Shown piece after piece: positions 36,901 to 45,902 of a stretch of 64,000 nucleotides of DNA. The position numbers and the translations under genes were made by a program. Under the pieces are notes generated by a model. The model had not been told where the DNA came from. It saw only the letters and a program-made list of their open reading frames with translations, and did not search any database. The stretch covers positions 62,001 to 126,000 of the forward strand of contig MCFE01000095.1 in NCBI GenBank assembly GCA_002104905.1. Direction: 5' to 3'. Numbering within the stretch: the stretch's first letter is position 1; each line of letters starts with the position of its first letter. The stretch comes from Basidiobolus meristosporus CBS 931.73 (Eukaryota > Basidiobolomycota > Basidiobolomycetes > Basidiobolales > Basidiobolaceae).

Positions 36901-37914
36901 CCAGATAGAGCAAATCCAGTTCTATTAGCTCTATATGTGGATGATCTTATTATAGCCACCAATAACCTAGAAACATTGGAAGAGACTAAATCCAGCCAAT
37001 ATAAGGAGTTCAAGATGTCCAATCTAGGAGAACTTAGTTACTACTTAGGGATTAAGTTCTCCATAGACAGAAGTACCCAGACTATTACCCTAAGCCAATC
37101 CAAGTATATTCAAGATATACTAAAGAAGTACAAAATGGAAGACTGTAAACCAACAGCAACCCCAATGGAGACAAACCTTAACTTGGTCAAAACTCAACCA
37201 AATCAAGAGAGCTTGGTGCCATCTGAAAGCCCTGACTCTCCTTATCAATCTATGTTCAGCAGTCTGATGTATATCATGCTTGGAACATGTCCATATATCT
37301 CATATTCAGTGGGAGTTGTCAGCCAACATAATCAGAACTATGGATCTGATCATATTGCAGCAGTTAAGCGGATTTTTAGATACCTAAAAGGAACTGCTGA
37401 TATCTGCTTAAGATACACTTATAAGGATTTAGAACAGGATCTTGTGGGATACTCTGATGCTGGTTGGAGACAAAATTTGGAAGACAGAAGATCCACCACA
37501 GTATACACCTTTCTATACTGTAAAGGAGCAATTTCATGAAATTCAAGAAAGCAACCAACCGTAGCACTTTCTACTACAGAGGCAGAGTATATGGCAGCCT
37601 GTGAGGCTACAAAAGAAGCAATGTGGTTAAGAAAGCTCCTTACAGATTTAGGCCTATGTCAAAAAACGCCTATTACTTTATTTCAAGATAATCAAGGATG
37701 TATACAATTAGGTAGAAATCCAACTTTTCATGCTAGAACCAAGCACATAGATATTAGACATCATTTCATAAGTGAAGCTATAGAGAATAACTTAGTTAGC
37801 TTAGTTTACTGTCCTACAGATGAAATGATTGCAGACATATTTACCGAACCATTAGCTAGAGACAAGTTTGAATATCTTAGGTCAAAATTAGGACTAGTCA
37901 GTATGAACATTTAG
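33970..37914 (+). pseudogene. Copia-A gag-pol polyprotein, four stops in one frame
   Basis: A single reading frame from ATG 33,970 to TAG 37,912, about 1,314 codons, the normal copia length, with no frameshift. Order: capsid (LDGSNYQVWKVKM), zinc knuckle CNYCKRKGHTSDRC (about 34,643-34,684), protease WYIDSGASQHF (about 34,802), HHCC domain (HWRFGH then CEACIYGKQ), integrase catalytic HSDLCGPM, CSDNGGEY and QQNGVAEQ, RT with LYVDDLIIAT (about 36,932), and RNase H (GYSDAGW, STTEAEYMA, KHIDIRHHF). Premature stops: TAG 35,140, TAG 35,557, TAA 36,325, TGA 37,537 (the last likely from the Trp before NSRKQ). Catalytic residues otherwise look intact. Confidence 0.95.
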
Positions 37915-37925
37915 CTGAGTGGGAG
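37915..37925 (+). other. Copia-A polypurine tract
   Basis: CTGAGTGGGAG immediately before the 3' LTR, directly after the polyprotein stop. It is the expected primer for plus-strand synthesis. The Copia-C LTR at 22,681 is preceded by a similar TGAATGGGAG. Confidence 0.8.
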
Positions 37926-38274
37926 TGTTGTAAAAATTTGTATTTCCACCTAAATATTCACCTAACCTAGTCACTTAGATCATCACCTTCAAATCCTAGA
38001 GAATACTGACCAAATTCCTTGTTGGGATTTACTTAGAATATTTTCACCAAAATGCCAGGTACCCACAACATGAAAATTCTCAAAGTTGTCCAAAGAGCCC
38101 CAAGCTTTGCACACATGTTCTTGGGACCTTCCTTAACCTATTCTACGTGTTTGTAATGCCAAGACCAGGTACAAGTATAAATACTACTTTTACATTCAAT
38201 TAATCATCAAGTGAAAACCACATAATCTACTTGTTGTTCCAATCACTTCCAATATCTCCAAGACTCTTACAACA
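37926..38274 (+). mobile_element. Copia-A 3' LTR
   Basis: 349 bp, the same length as the 5' LTR and about 97 percent identical by eye. It is followed by the GTAGT duplication. The transposase frame of the Tnp2 element resumes in the next bases on the minus strand. Confidence 0.96.
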
Positions 38275-38689
38275 GTAGTCTCATTGCATATAGGGATTTG
38301 ACCAGGCTCATACGTGGTACTGTTGTCAGAGGAGATAGGCCCAAAATCCATCAGTGAGCCTTCTTTGTCAGAGCTATCACTCTGTGTGCCATATTCAGAA
38401 GGCTGAGGTGAGCCTAAAGGCGTCACAAACTCACCTGACTCAGTTTGCGCAAGGTGACAAAGATGGCCAGGTGCCAATATAGAAGCATCAACTGGCCAGC
38501 AAGATAATGTTGGTACAGTAGTGACCAATGAATGGTCAAATATGACTTGGGTGGCAAAACACCGGCCATGATCCTTGTAATACTTCCTATGCTGTCTGCG
38601 TGTTTCATGGCTGAGAGGCTTGCAACAATAGCCACATGGTCTTTTTTCTCTTCTCTTACAGCGTTGAGTTAATGTAGTCTTGTCCATGG

Positions 38690-38909
38690 GGCAAACAGTT
38701 TGACCTTCAACAATATAATGCTATTATATCACTTTTTGGTCAATACTCATGTGAACTTAAGACAGTCTTGTATTTGAGACATTGCACCTACATAAATGTA
38801 AGATTCAATGATGACCTGCCATAGTACGCATTATAAATAAAGTTGTGTCACCACATACACACGTATATGTAACACTATTTCCCCTTTGGCTTGACTCACT
38901 TCCATATAT
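38690..38909. promoter_or_regulatory. Shared divergent promoter of the Tnp2 element, copy 1
   Basis: About 220 bp lie between the transposase start (38,687, minus) and the ORF2 start (38,910, plus). The interval is clearly conserved in copy 2 (45,681-45,902), although it is non-coding. ORF2 side: CATTATAAATAAAG (about 38,828) sits 80 bp upstream of its ATG. Transposase side: a TATTATATC-like box on minus lies near 38,720. That one interval drives both genes is inference from layout and conservation. Confidence 0.6.
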
Positions 38910-41260
38910 ATGCCACCAAAAAATAAAGCAAAGTTGTCTGGTTCTCAACCCAACCCCACCACTGATGGCAACAGAGGAATGGTTGGACAACAGCTTGCTT
39001 CAACATTCTGTGCAACAAGTGGGGCTACATCCAAAAAAGGCCCTGTGGACAGTGTGCCCATTGAAGGTAATAATGCAGACTCCTAGGCTCTCAGTCAAGT
39101 AGGCAATTGAGAACCTCTGCAGAGCCACAACCTGACTGTTATGCTCAGGCAGATGAGAATGTAGCAAACACAGTACCCTCAGTTGAAGATCAGCCAGTGG
39201 CCATGATACATCACCACCACCCATATTAGCAAGTATGTTGTCAGCTCATACCAAAGCATTAATGAAGCTATTAGGCTCAGTGGCTGGTAGGACAGATGCA
39301 ATGGCCCAGAGAAATCAGGAAGTAGTCCAGAAACAGGATGTGCAGATAATACATGTAGAGCAATCAATATCCCAGGTAGATAAAGCAGTATCTTTGCTGC
39401 AAAGAAGGAACTCAAGTAGGTCAATGTCACAGCCAAGAATTGAGCCACTTCCTGATGTAACAGCAGAGGAACACCGTACAGTCTTTGGAGCACAATAACA
39501 GTGCCCAAAGATAAAGCCCACAGAAAAACCTATTACAGCATGGGAGGGAAACAATGTGGTGTTTATACCAAAGCCTAAAAATCAAAAGACATTGAAGATC
39601 CATGAAGCCATAGAGTGCAATAATGAAGAGTGGGCTAATATACAAGAGGCCATCAGAAGTCTAGCATGCGATTGCCTTAAGGCCAGCATACCATGGGACC
39701 ATCAGGAACTCAAGGCCTTGCAGAATGCACTTGACTTGTTCCATGAGCATTATCCTGGATTCAAATGGGCAAACAGATTTTGGGCCAGCATTAGTATGCT
39801 AAGAAAGTATCATAAGAATAGCAGAAACCATCAAAGGCAGAAGAACAAGGGTGCCATGGCTAAAAACCAGCAGCTTCCTCAAGAGCCCATCACAAGCAGG
39901 GCCAAAGGCTCCAGACAAGCATCAAAAAGACACCAAGCAGCTGGAAGAGTGCCAATCAAGAACAAGTAGGGAGATATGGATACACCAGCACAACATGTAT
40001 CAAGGAAAAAGCGTAGTACTACTCAAGAAGCACCCAGTCAAAGTAGCAGTGAAGGATCTGGCAGTGATAAAAACCAGCCACTTTGACAGGAGCCTGTCAC
40101 AACTACGGTTGAGAGATCAAAACAAGCTGAAAAGAAATGTCAGGTTGCCAGAAGAGTGCCAGCAAGGGACAAGCAGTCCAAAACAGATGCGTCAGAACAG
40201 ATTTATCCAGGAGAAAATGTAGTTCTTTACAAGAAGCATTCAGACAAAGTAGCAGTGAAAGACCTGGCAGTGATCAAGGAAAAGGTAAAGTGATAAATGT
40301 CTAACCAAGCCTGAGACAGGGAGGCATGCAAAAAAAACTGCAGTTCTCACCAATTAATCCTGCAAGCCAGGAACAGACTGAATCCCATCATAGCCAAGAA
40401 GAATTACCAACAAGAAAACAGCTGTTTTCACAAGAGTTGGAAGTGCAGCCAGTTGATCTACACTCCAGCAAGGTAGATGAGTTTGCTGAAAAAGGCAATT
40501 TGTCTACCACAGCCTCCACAGCATCCATTGTTGACGGAGTGGAGATCCCACTGTCAGACAAGGCTACAACATCAAGAGCTTGAAAGACTATCACAATGCC
40601 TTCAGTAGAGCTTTGGAATATTCATAGGCACACCAAGAGGTTGCAGCACTTCTTCAATAGCAGTGCTTAAGAAAATGCACTGGAATATTACAAGGATTTG
40701 TTGCAAAGACTGGCAGATAAGGAGCTAGACCTTGCAGTGCCAGCTGAAGACCAGGATGTGTGGGAACCATTGAATGAACAGTGGCATAAAGCTGTTGGGT
40801 TCCCCCCAAAGTTGTGGAACCACAGCATTACTGCAGAAATACTTATTGAGTGGTGGATTTTGACAGAGTTACTTGTTGAGTGTGGGGTTGAGCTTAATGC
40901 AAGTGTAGGGTATAGAGACTTGTAAAGGTCAATACAATTAGCAATTGAGGTACAACTGAAGTTTCAATGGAAATAAACCAATTTGTACCCATGAAAAGTA
41001 AGAGAAATGGTTGAGTCAGGAAGTAAGGAGTGTGAAAAAGAGGCAATAGCCAATCAATTTACAGAAATGTAGGAGGCAATAGAGTGTCTGGGATCAGAAA
41101 GTGAGCAAACTGGCAGGGAACCAATCAAAAGCCACTTATACATTGTTGTGATGAAAAATTTTGACAAAGTTTGTTGTGAAATCTGGGGTGCAATTATTTT
41201 TCAGCAGTCTCTGGATGGTGTCCTGATGAGATCAGTACCTCTTAGTCATGGGACATTAAC
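38910..41260 (+). pseudogene. Tnp2-element companion protein ORF2, copy 1
   Basis: Starts MPPKNKAKLSGSQP at 38,910. Predicted parts: a basic N-terminus, a probable coiled coil (39,240-39,410, LSAHTKALMKLLG through DKAVSLLQ), a conserved block ITAWEGNNVVFIPKPK (about 39,540), a helical segment with FHEHYPGFKWANRFWASI (about 39,740-39,800), a long Lys/Ser/Gln-rich region, then a conserved C-terminal block (40,600-40,920, with WNIHRHTKRLQHFF and GYRDL) and further similarity to about 41,260. I do not recognise the family. Copies at 42,839-45,680 and 53,141-53,895 support it as a real gene. It may be the DNA-binding partner of the transposase, as TnpA is in plant CACTA elements. Many stops and shifts here. 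Confidence 0.7.
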
Positions 41261-41305
41261 TTTGTGAAGGCCTTTTGACAGGATCATCTCAATAATTTTT
41301 CATAG

Positions 41306-42727
41306 CAATTGTCTAGGTATTACTGATTGTGAGTTGCAACTTTGTATTGGGGTCATTGTAAAAGACTTTGATACATTCTCAGTATGATATTGGTGGAGGC
41401 CTAGTCTCATACTAAATACAAAGAAACTATTGTGATTGTTGAGTTTTCCATGTTTTATGAATGTCTTATCTTGATTTGCATCAATATAGATCAGACCACT
41501 TATAGACATGTAAGTTGCTCATCAATAAGTCACTCAGTCATTGTTCAAGGATGAATTTGGCAACATAATGACTTGATACATTATAGGCAATAGTGACTTG
41601 GTCATAAAGCTTAAAAAAGCAGATATACTAGCCTGATTGCACCAAATTGACTCAAATTGATCCCACTCAATCACCTAGTAAGCTTGATATAAAAAACTCT
41701 TTCAAAGGGCCTTTTCTTATCACTTCCAGCACTACCTCCAGACTCCCTGCAGTACACCAGACAAGATTGATGCCCAGCAATGTGGATGATCTGCCACAGT
41801 CTACCCAAGCAGTTCTATTGTCAGGATTCTCTGATATTACAGGTGCTGTTGCCTTACAAAGTGTCTTGCTACCATCCATGGTAAATAAAGTCCAAGAAAC
41901 CTTTGTCACAGTTGAGAGCATAAAAGCAACAACTTGCAGAGGGTACCAACTACTTAGAACAAGCCTTGGATACCTGATTTAGATGCTCCAATTGACCTCC
42001 ATATTCAAGTGTGATTGGCAACAGGTTCTATATTAAGGATGTATTGACTTCCTTTCCTGTGAGAATAATCAGACCTTGTCAAGGGCAGAGGTACTTTTAT
42101 TCTGACAACTATAAGGCACACAATATTACGTTCCAGATGCTGTATTATATTAAGTAGGGATCATCTGGTAAGGTGTGTCATTTACTGGAAGTTGGAATGA
42201 TAGAGCACTTGCAGTAGTTGATCATTCAGAGATTGTTGGGGGGAGAAACACATGGCAGAACTTTCATATGATGTGATTCTATAGTATGCTAGAAGAAAAC
42301 ACTCCCAGCTTGGCCAACTACTCAGTAATAAGTCTAAACAGTTTAATGCAGCTAGAATGCTTACTTATAGAGATAAAGAGGTAACCCACCCAAGTCCCAT
42401 ATATCCTAATTGGCTACAAGAAGCTACACTGTCAATCTCCATATTAGGACCCATTCAGTGTACTCAAGCAGTTATGACCTGCAAAGGAATCAAGTTGTTT
42501 GCAAGGTTATCAAATTTCTTATGCCTAAGAGGCCAGTCAACCCTATTCTTAGATGCTTCCAGCTTGAAGTACCAACAGAAGTCACTTACAAGAGCCCAAC
42601 AACCACCTTACTCAAGGCCCTTTTGAGATGACCTCAAAGACAGAAAGCTACCTAAGCCCCCAACAGATTACTGATAAGCTACAAAATCAAAACTGTGCCT
42701 AACCCTCTCAACTTTGATAGGGGCAAA
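41306..42727 (+). pseudogene. Unclassified LTR-element remnant ending in a purine tract
   Basis: Open stretches at 41,647-41,982 (111 codons) and 42,357-42,626 carry no motif I can name. The block ends CCCTCTCAACTTTGATAGGGGCAAA, nearly the same as the end of Gypsy-A before its 3' LTR, and a Gypsy-A LTR start follows. I infer a Gypsy-A-related internal region that is too decayed to align. Confidence 0.4.
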
Positions 42728-42835
42728 TGGTATGATCTACTGCTTGAATGTTTAAGTTGGATCAATCTTTAGTCAATTCAATTAGTTTTATGTTTTGTCT
42801 ATCAGTAATTCAGTGTTATCTATCAAATCAATACA
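42728..42835 (+). mobile_element. Gypsy-A LTR, first 100 bp only
   Basis: TGGTATGATCTACTGCTTGAATG matches the LTR start. It stops at TATCAAATCAATACATG, where Tnp2 copy 2 begins in the middle of ORF2. This is a deletion or recombination junction. Confidence 0.65.
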
Positions 42836-44357
42836 TGTCTAGCACCTCATCTGCCAGTTGTTGCATAAATCCTTGCTATATTCTAGTGCATTTTCTTGAG
42901 CACTGCCCTTGAAGAAGTGCTGCAACCTCTTGGTGCGCCTATTAATGTTCCAAAACTCCACTGAAGGCATTGTGATAGTCTTTAAAGCTCTTGATATTGT
43001 AGCCTTGTCTGTCAGTGAGATCCCAGCTCTGTCAGCAATGGAGGATGTGGAGGCTATAGTAGACCAATTGCCTTTATCTGCAAAGTCATCTACCTTGCTG
43101 GAGTGTGGCTCAACTGGCTGCGCTTCCAACTCTTGTGAAAACAGCTGTTTTTTTGTTGCTAATTCTTCTTGGCTATGACGGGATTCAGTCTGTTCTGGGC
43201 TAGCAGCATTAATTGGCAAGAACTGCAGTTTTTTTTTCATGCCTCCCTTTCTCAGGCTTGGGTATACGTTTTTCCCTTTACCTTTTCCTTTATCACTGCC
43301 AGGTCTTTCACTGCTACTTTGTCTGAATGCTTCTTGTAAAGAACTACATTTTCTCCTGGATAAATTCTGTTCTGACGCATCTGTTTTGGCCTGCTTGTCC
43401 CTTGCTGGCACTCTTCTAGCAACCTGATATCTCTTTTCCACTTGTTTTGAGCTCTCAGCTGTAGTTGTGGCAGGCTCCAGTAAAAGCAGCTGGTTGTTAT
43501 TGCTGCCAGGTCCTTCACTGCTACTTTGACTGGGTGCTTCTTGAGTGATACTATGCTTTTTCCTTGATAAATGTTGTGCTGGTGCTTCTGTGTCTGCCTG
43601 CTTGTCCCTAATTGGCGCTCTTCCAGCTACCTGTTGTCTCTTTGACACTTGTCTGGAGCTTTTGTCCCTGCTTGTAACAGGCTTGTGAGGAAGCCACTGG
43701 TTTTTAGCCATGGCACCCTTGTTCTTCTGCTTTTGATGGTTTCTGCTATTCTTTAGAAACCTTCTTAGCATACCAATGCTGGCCCAGAATCCATTTGCCT
43801 GTTTGAATCCAGGATAATGCTCATGGAACAAGTCAAGTTCATTCTGCTTGGCCTTGAGTTCCTGATGGTCTCATGGTATGCCGGCCTTAAGGTGATGGTG
43901 TGCTAGACTTCTGACAGCCTCTTGTATATTAGCTCACTCTTCATTACTGCACTCAACAGCTTCATGGATTTTCAATGTCTTTTGATGCTTAGGCTTTGAT
44001 ATAAACACCACATTGTCTCCCTCCCACGCTGTGATAGGTTTTTCTGAGGGCATTATCTTTGGGCACAGTTGTAATGCTTCAAAGACTGTACAGTGTTCCT
44101 CTGCTGTTACATCAGGAATTGGCTCAATTTTTGGCTGTGACATTGAGCTACTTGAGTTCCTTCTTGCAACATAGATACTGTTTTTTCTACCTGGGATATT
44201 AATTGCTCTACAAGTATTATCTGCTCATCCTGTTTCTGGACTATTTCCTGATTTTTCTGGGCCATTGCATCTATCCTATCAGCCACTGCACCTAATTGCT
44301 TCATTAATGCTTTGGTATGAGCTGACAACATACTTACTAATATGGGTGGTGGTGATA

Positions 44358-45448
44358 TGTGATAATGGAAAGTATTCCATTACTACAATATCTCAAGACC
44401 AATATTGCACTCATTTCTTTATTTTGCTTTCTGCTATTGTAACACACAAGTGAAAGATCAAGAATTTCCAGCTTTGAAGAGCAAGTGCTCCAGACCCTGA
44501 CAAGCAATCCACCCAAGAATATTATGTCATACAGAACATGTAGTAGCCAACACATGTTTCAAATTACAGCCCATTTGAAGCAGTACTTAAGGAGTTATGA
44601 CCAGAAGAGTCCAATTATTATATATACTATGCCTTATTGCTGGGATTACTATGGTGACTTTGATCGCGTGTAACTTTCAACCAGCCAATCAAATCATGTG
44701 AAATTCTCACAGGTGCTGCACCTATGTCTGATCTGCACCACTGCAAGATTTTAGCTTTGTATCACATGTATTGCTTGTGCAATTGCCCAAAAACTTTGAT
44801 CCTTCAGAATTTTCATATATATAACTTCCTCAGCTGAAAAATAAAGAGAGAGCCTCTCTTTCCAGAATCTCTACACTACAATTACAGTTTAAAGGTTATA
44901 AGACTTCCCCTGCATCACTTGCACTGTTGAGTATTCTGACTTTGATTGGTACCACATCAGTAAAGAGGCTGTAAAGCTCTCAAGAATACAATCTAAGTTC
45001 TACAAGAAACTACCACTTTTCTGTCAGAAAAGTCCCCTCTAAGAAACCCCTTTACTCTAAAGACACCCCTTTAGTCTAAAGACCCCTTTAGAGACCCCTT
45101 TAAGAAGCTCCTTTACTCCAAAGAGGCCCCTTTAGGTCTAAAGACCCCTTTAGAGACTTCTACAACACACCCCTTTAGGTTAAAGGGGAGCTCAGAATTT
45201 CCATATTAGGAAGTATATTCTCACAAAGGAAAGTGACTTCCAAATAAGGAAAAGTTACTATATAAGTAAATAAGCCCATTAGTCAACAGTAGGTCAAAAC
45301 ACTGCTGTAGAAGTGATAAACACTGCCTACAGTATAGTTTGAGCATAAGATTGAGGAAATTAGGGAAAGTTATATCTTCTATTGGCATATCAAACTCCCA
45401 ATAAACTATTTCAGTATTAGCATACTGGAAGTTGTTGTATATTATGTA
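44358..45448. mobile_element. Foreign 1.1-kb segment inside ORF2 copy 2 (putative solo LTR plus repeats)
   Basis: Absent from copy 1, where a different 80 bp occupies the spot. 44,358-44,886 has LTR-like ends (TGTGATAATGG, and ATTACA at the end), a TATATATAAC box (about 44,816) and AATAAAG (44,841), but no target duplication. 44,887-45,040 is the repeat also seen at 5,955-6,120. A minisatellite follows, then about 250 bp with no recognised feature. Confidence 0.5.
45031..45189 (+). repeat. Imperfect minisatellite of CCCCTTTAG / CTAAAG units
   Basis: About nine degenerate units built on CCCCTTTA followed by a TCTAAAGAC or GAGA spacer. The unit is itself partly palindromic (CTTTAGTCTAAAG), and the array closes with its complement TTAAAGGGG. 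It lies within the foreign segment in ORF2 copy 2. Confidence 0.75.
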
Positions 45449-45680
45449 TATGGTCAGCTTGTGGCTCTGCAGAGGTTCTCAATTACCTACTTGACTGAGA
45501 GCCTAAGGAGTCCGCATTATTACCTTCAATTGACACACTGTTCACAGGGCCTTGTTTGGATGTAGCCCAGCTTGTTGCACTGAATGTCAAAGCAAGCTGT
45601 TGTCCAACCATCTTTCTGTTGCTGTCAGTAGTGGGGCTTGGCTGAGAACCAGACAACTTTGCTTTATTTTTTGGTGGCAT

Positions 45681-45902
45681 ATATATGGAAGTGAGTCAAG
45701 CCAAAGGGGAAATAGTATTACATATATGTGTGTATGTGGTGACACAACTTTATTTATAATGCGTACTGCGGCAGGTCATCATTGAATCTTACATTCATGT
45801 AGGTGCAATGTCTCAAACACAAGACTGTCTTAAGTTCACATGAGTATTGACCAAAAAGTGAAATAATAGTGTTACATTGTTGAAGGTCAAGCTGTTTGCC
45901 CC
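45681..45902. promoter_or_regulatory. Shared divergent promoter of the Tnp2 element, copy 2
   Basis: The reverse complement of 38,690-38,909 with scattered differences. The TTATTTATAATGCG box (about 45,749) mirrors the copy 1 TATA-like site on the ORF2 side. The spacing between the two start sites is about the same in both copies. Confidence 0.58.

Larger units (their letters stand above)
31073..38687 (-). pseudogene. Tnp2-family transposase, copy 1
   Basis: Right to left: the start Met at 38,685-38,687 (MDKTTLTQRCKRREKRPCGYC), with a Cys/His N-terminal motif (CGYC then THHR-like basic residues), then an acidic Ser-rich linker. The gene is cut at 38,275 by Copia-A and resumes at 33,589. Core: LALDGFSLNKYS (about 33,030, first catalytic Asp candidate), SNLDSYLYPLLDE, ICIGDTPAI (second Asp candidate), and a zinc-like segment CCQMCE in the FSGHNGWY context (about 32,715). 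Then SFPLG.MHLLFNN and the IDVMSWHMED-like C-terminal region (about 31,870), and a basic GGRKWKYHLVNW tail (about 31,230). These match the fungal Tnp2 (Transposase_21) layout. Several frameshifts and stops. Inactive. Confidence 0.8.
30831..41305. mobile_element. Tnp2-type DNA transposon, copy 1 (two divergent genes)
   Basis: The left end reads CCTATGAACAATAATTTGG (30,831). The right end complement reads CTATGAAAAATTATTGAG (from 41,305). I take these as eroded terminal inverted repeats. Without the nested 4.69-kb Copia-A the element is about 5.8 kb. It carries a transposase on minus and a companion ORF2 on plus, transcribed outward from a shared central interval (38,690-38,909). Copies 2 and 3 preserve the two genes, and copy 2 preserves the divergent layout. 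The superfamily is placed near CACTA/EnSpm by its Tnp2-like transposase. The target duplication is unclear. Confidence 0.7.
42839..45680 (-). pseudogene. Tnp2-element companion protein ORF2, copy 2
   Basis: Starts MPPKNKAKLSGSQP at 45,680 and is open to 45,483. It is interrupted by foreign sequence (44,358-45,448), then a coiled-coil segment (44,331-44,107) and the ITAWEGDNVVFISKPK block (44,143-43,934). Finally a 330-codon open stretch (43,831-42,839) includes FHEHYPGFKQANGFW. This last part has a tandem internal repeat of about 69 residues (residues about 50-110 and 119-179 of the stretch, sharing SS.QV.KR.QVA and QSSSE.PGS), then a KGKGKGK basic run. It is truncated at the C-terminus. High Lys/Arg/Ser/Gln content fits a nucleic-acid-binding role. 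The family is unknown. Confidence 0.72.

Noticed and set aside
45031-45189. CRISPR-like array
   Set aside because: Units are degenerate, contiguous and palindromic, with no distinct spacers, in a eukaryotic repeat context.
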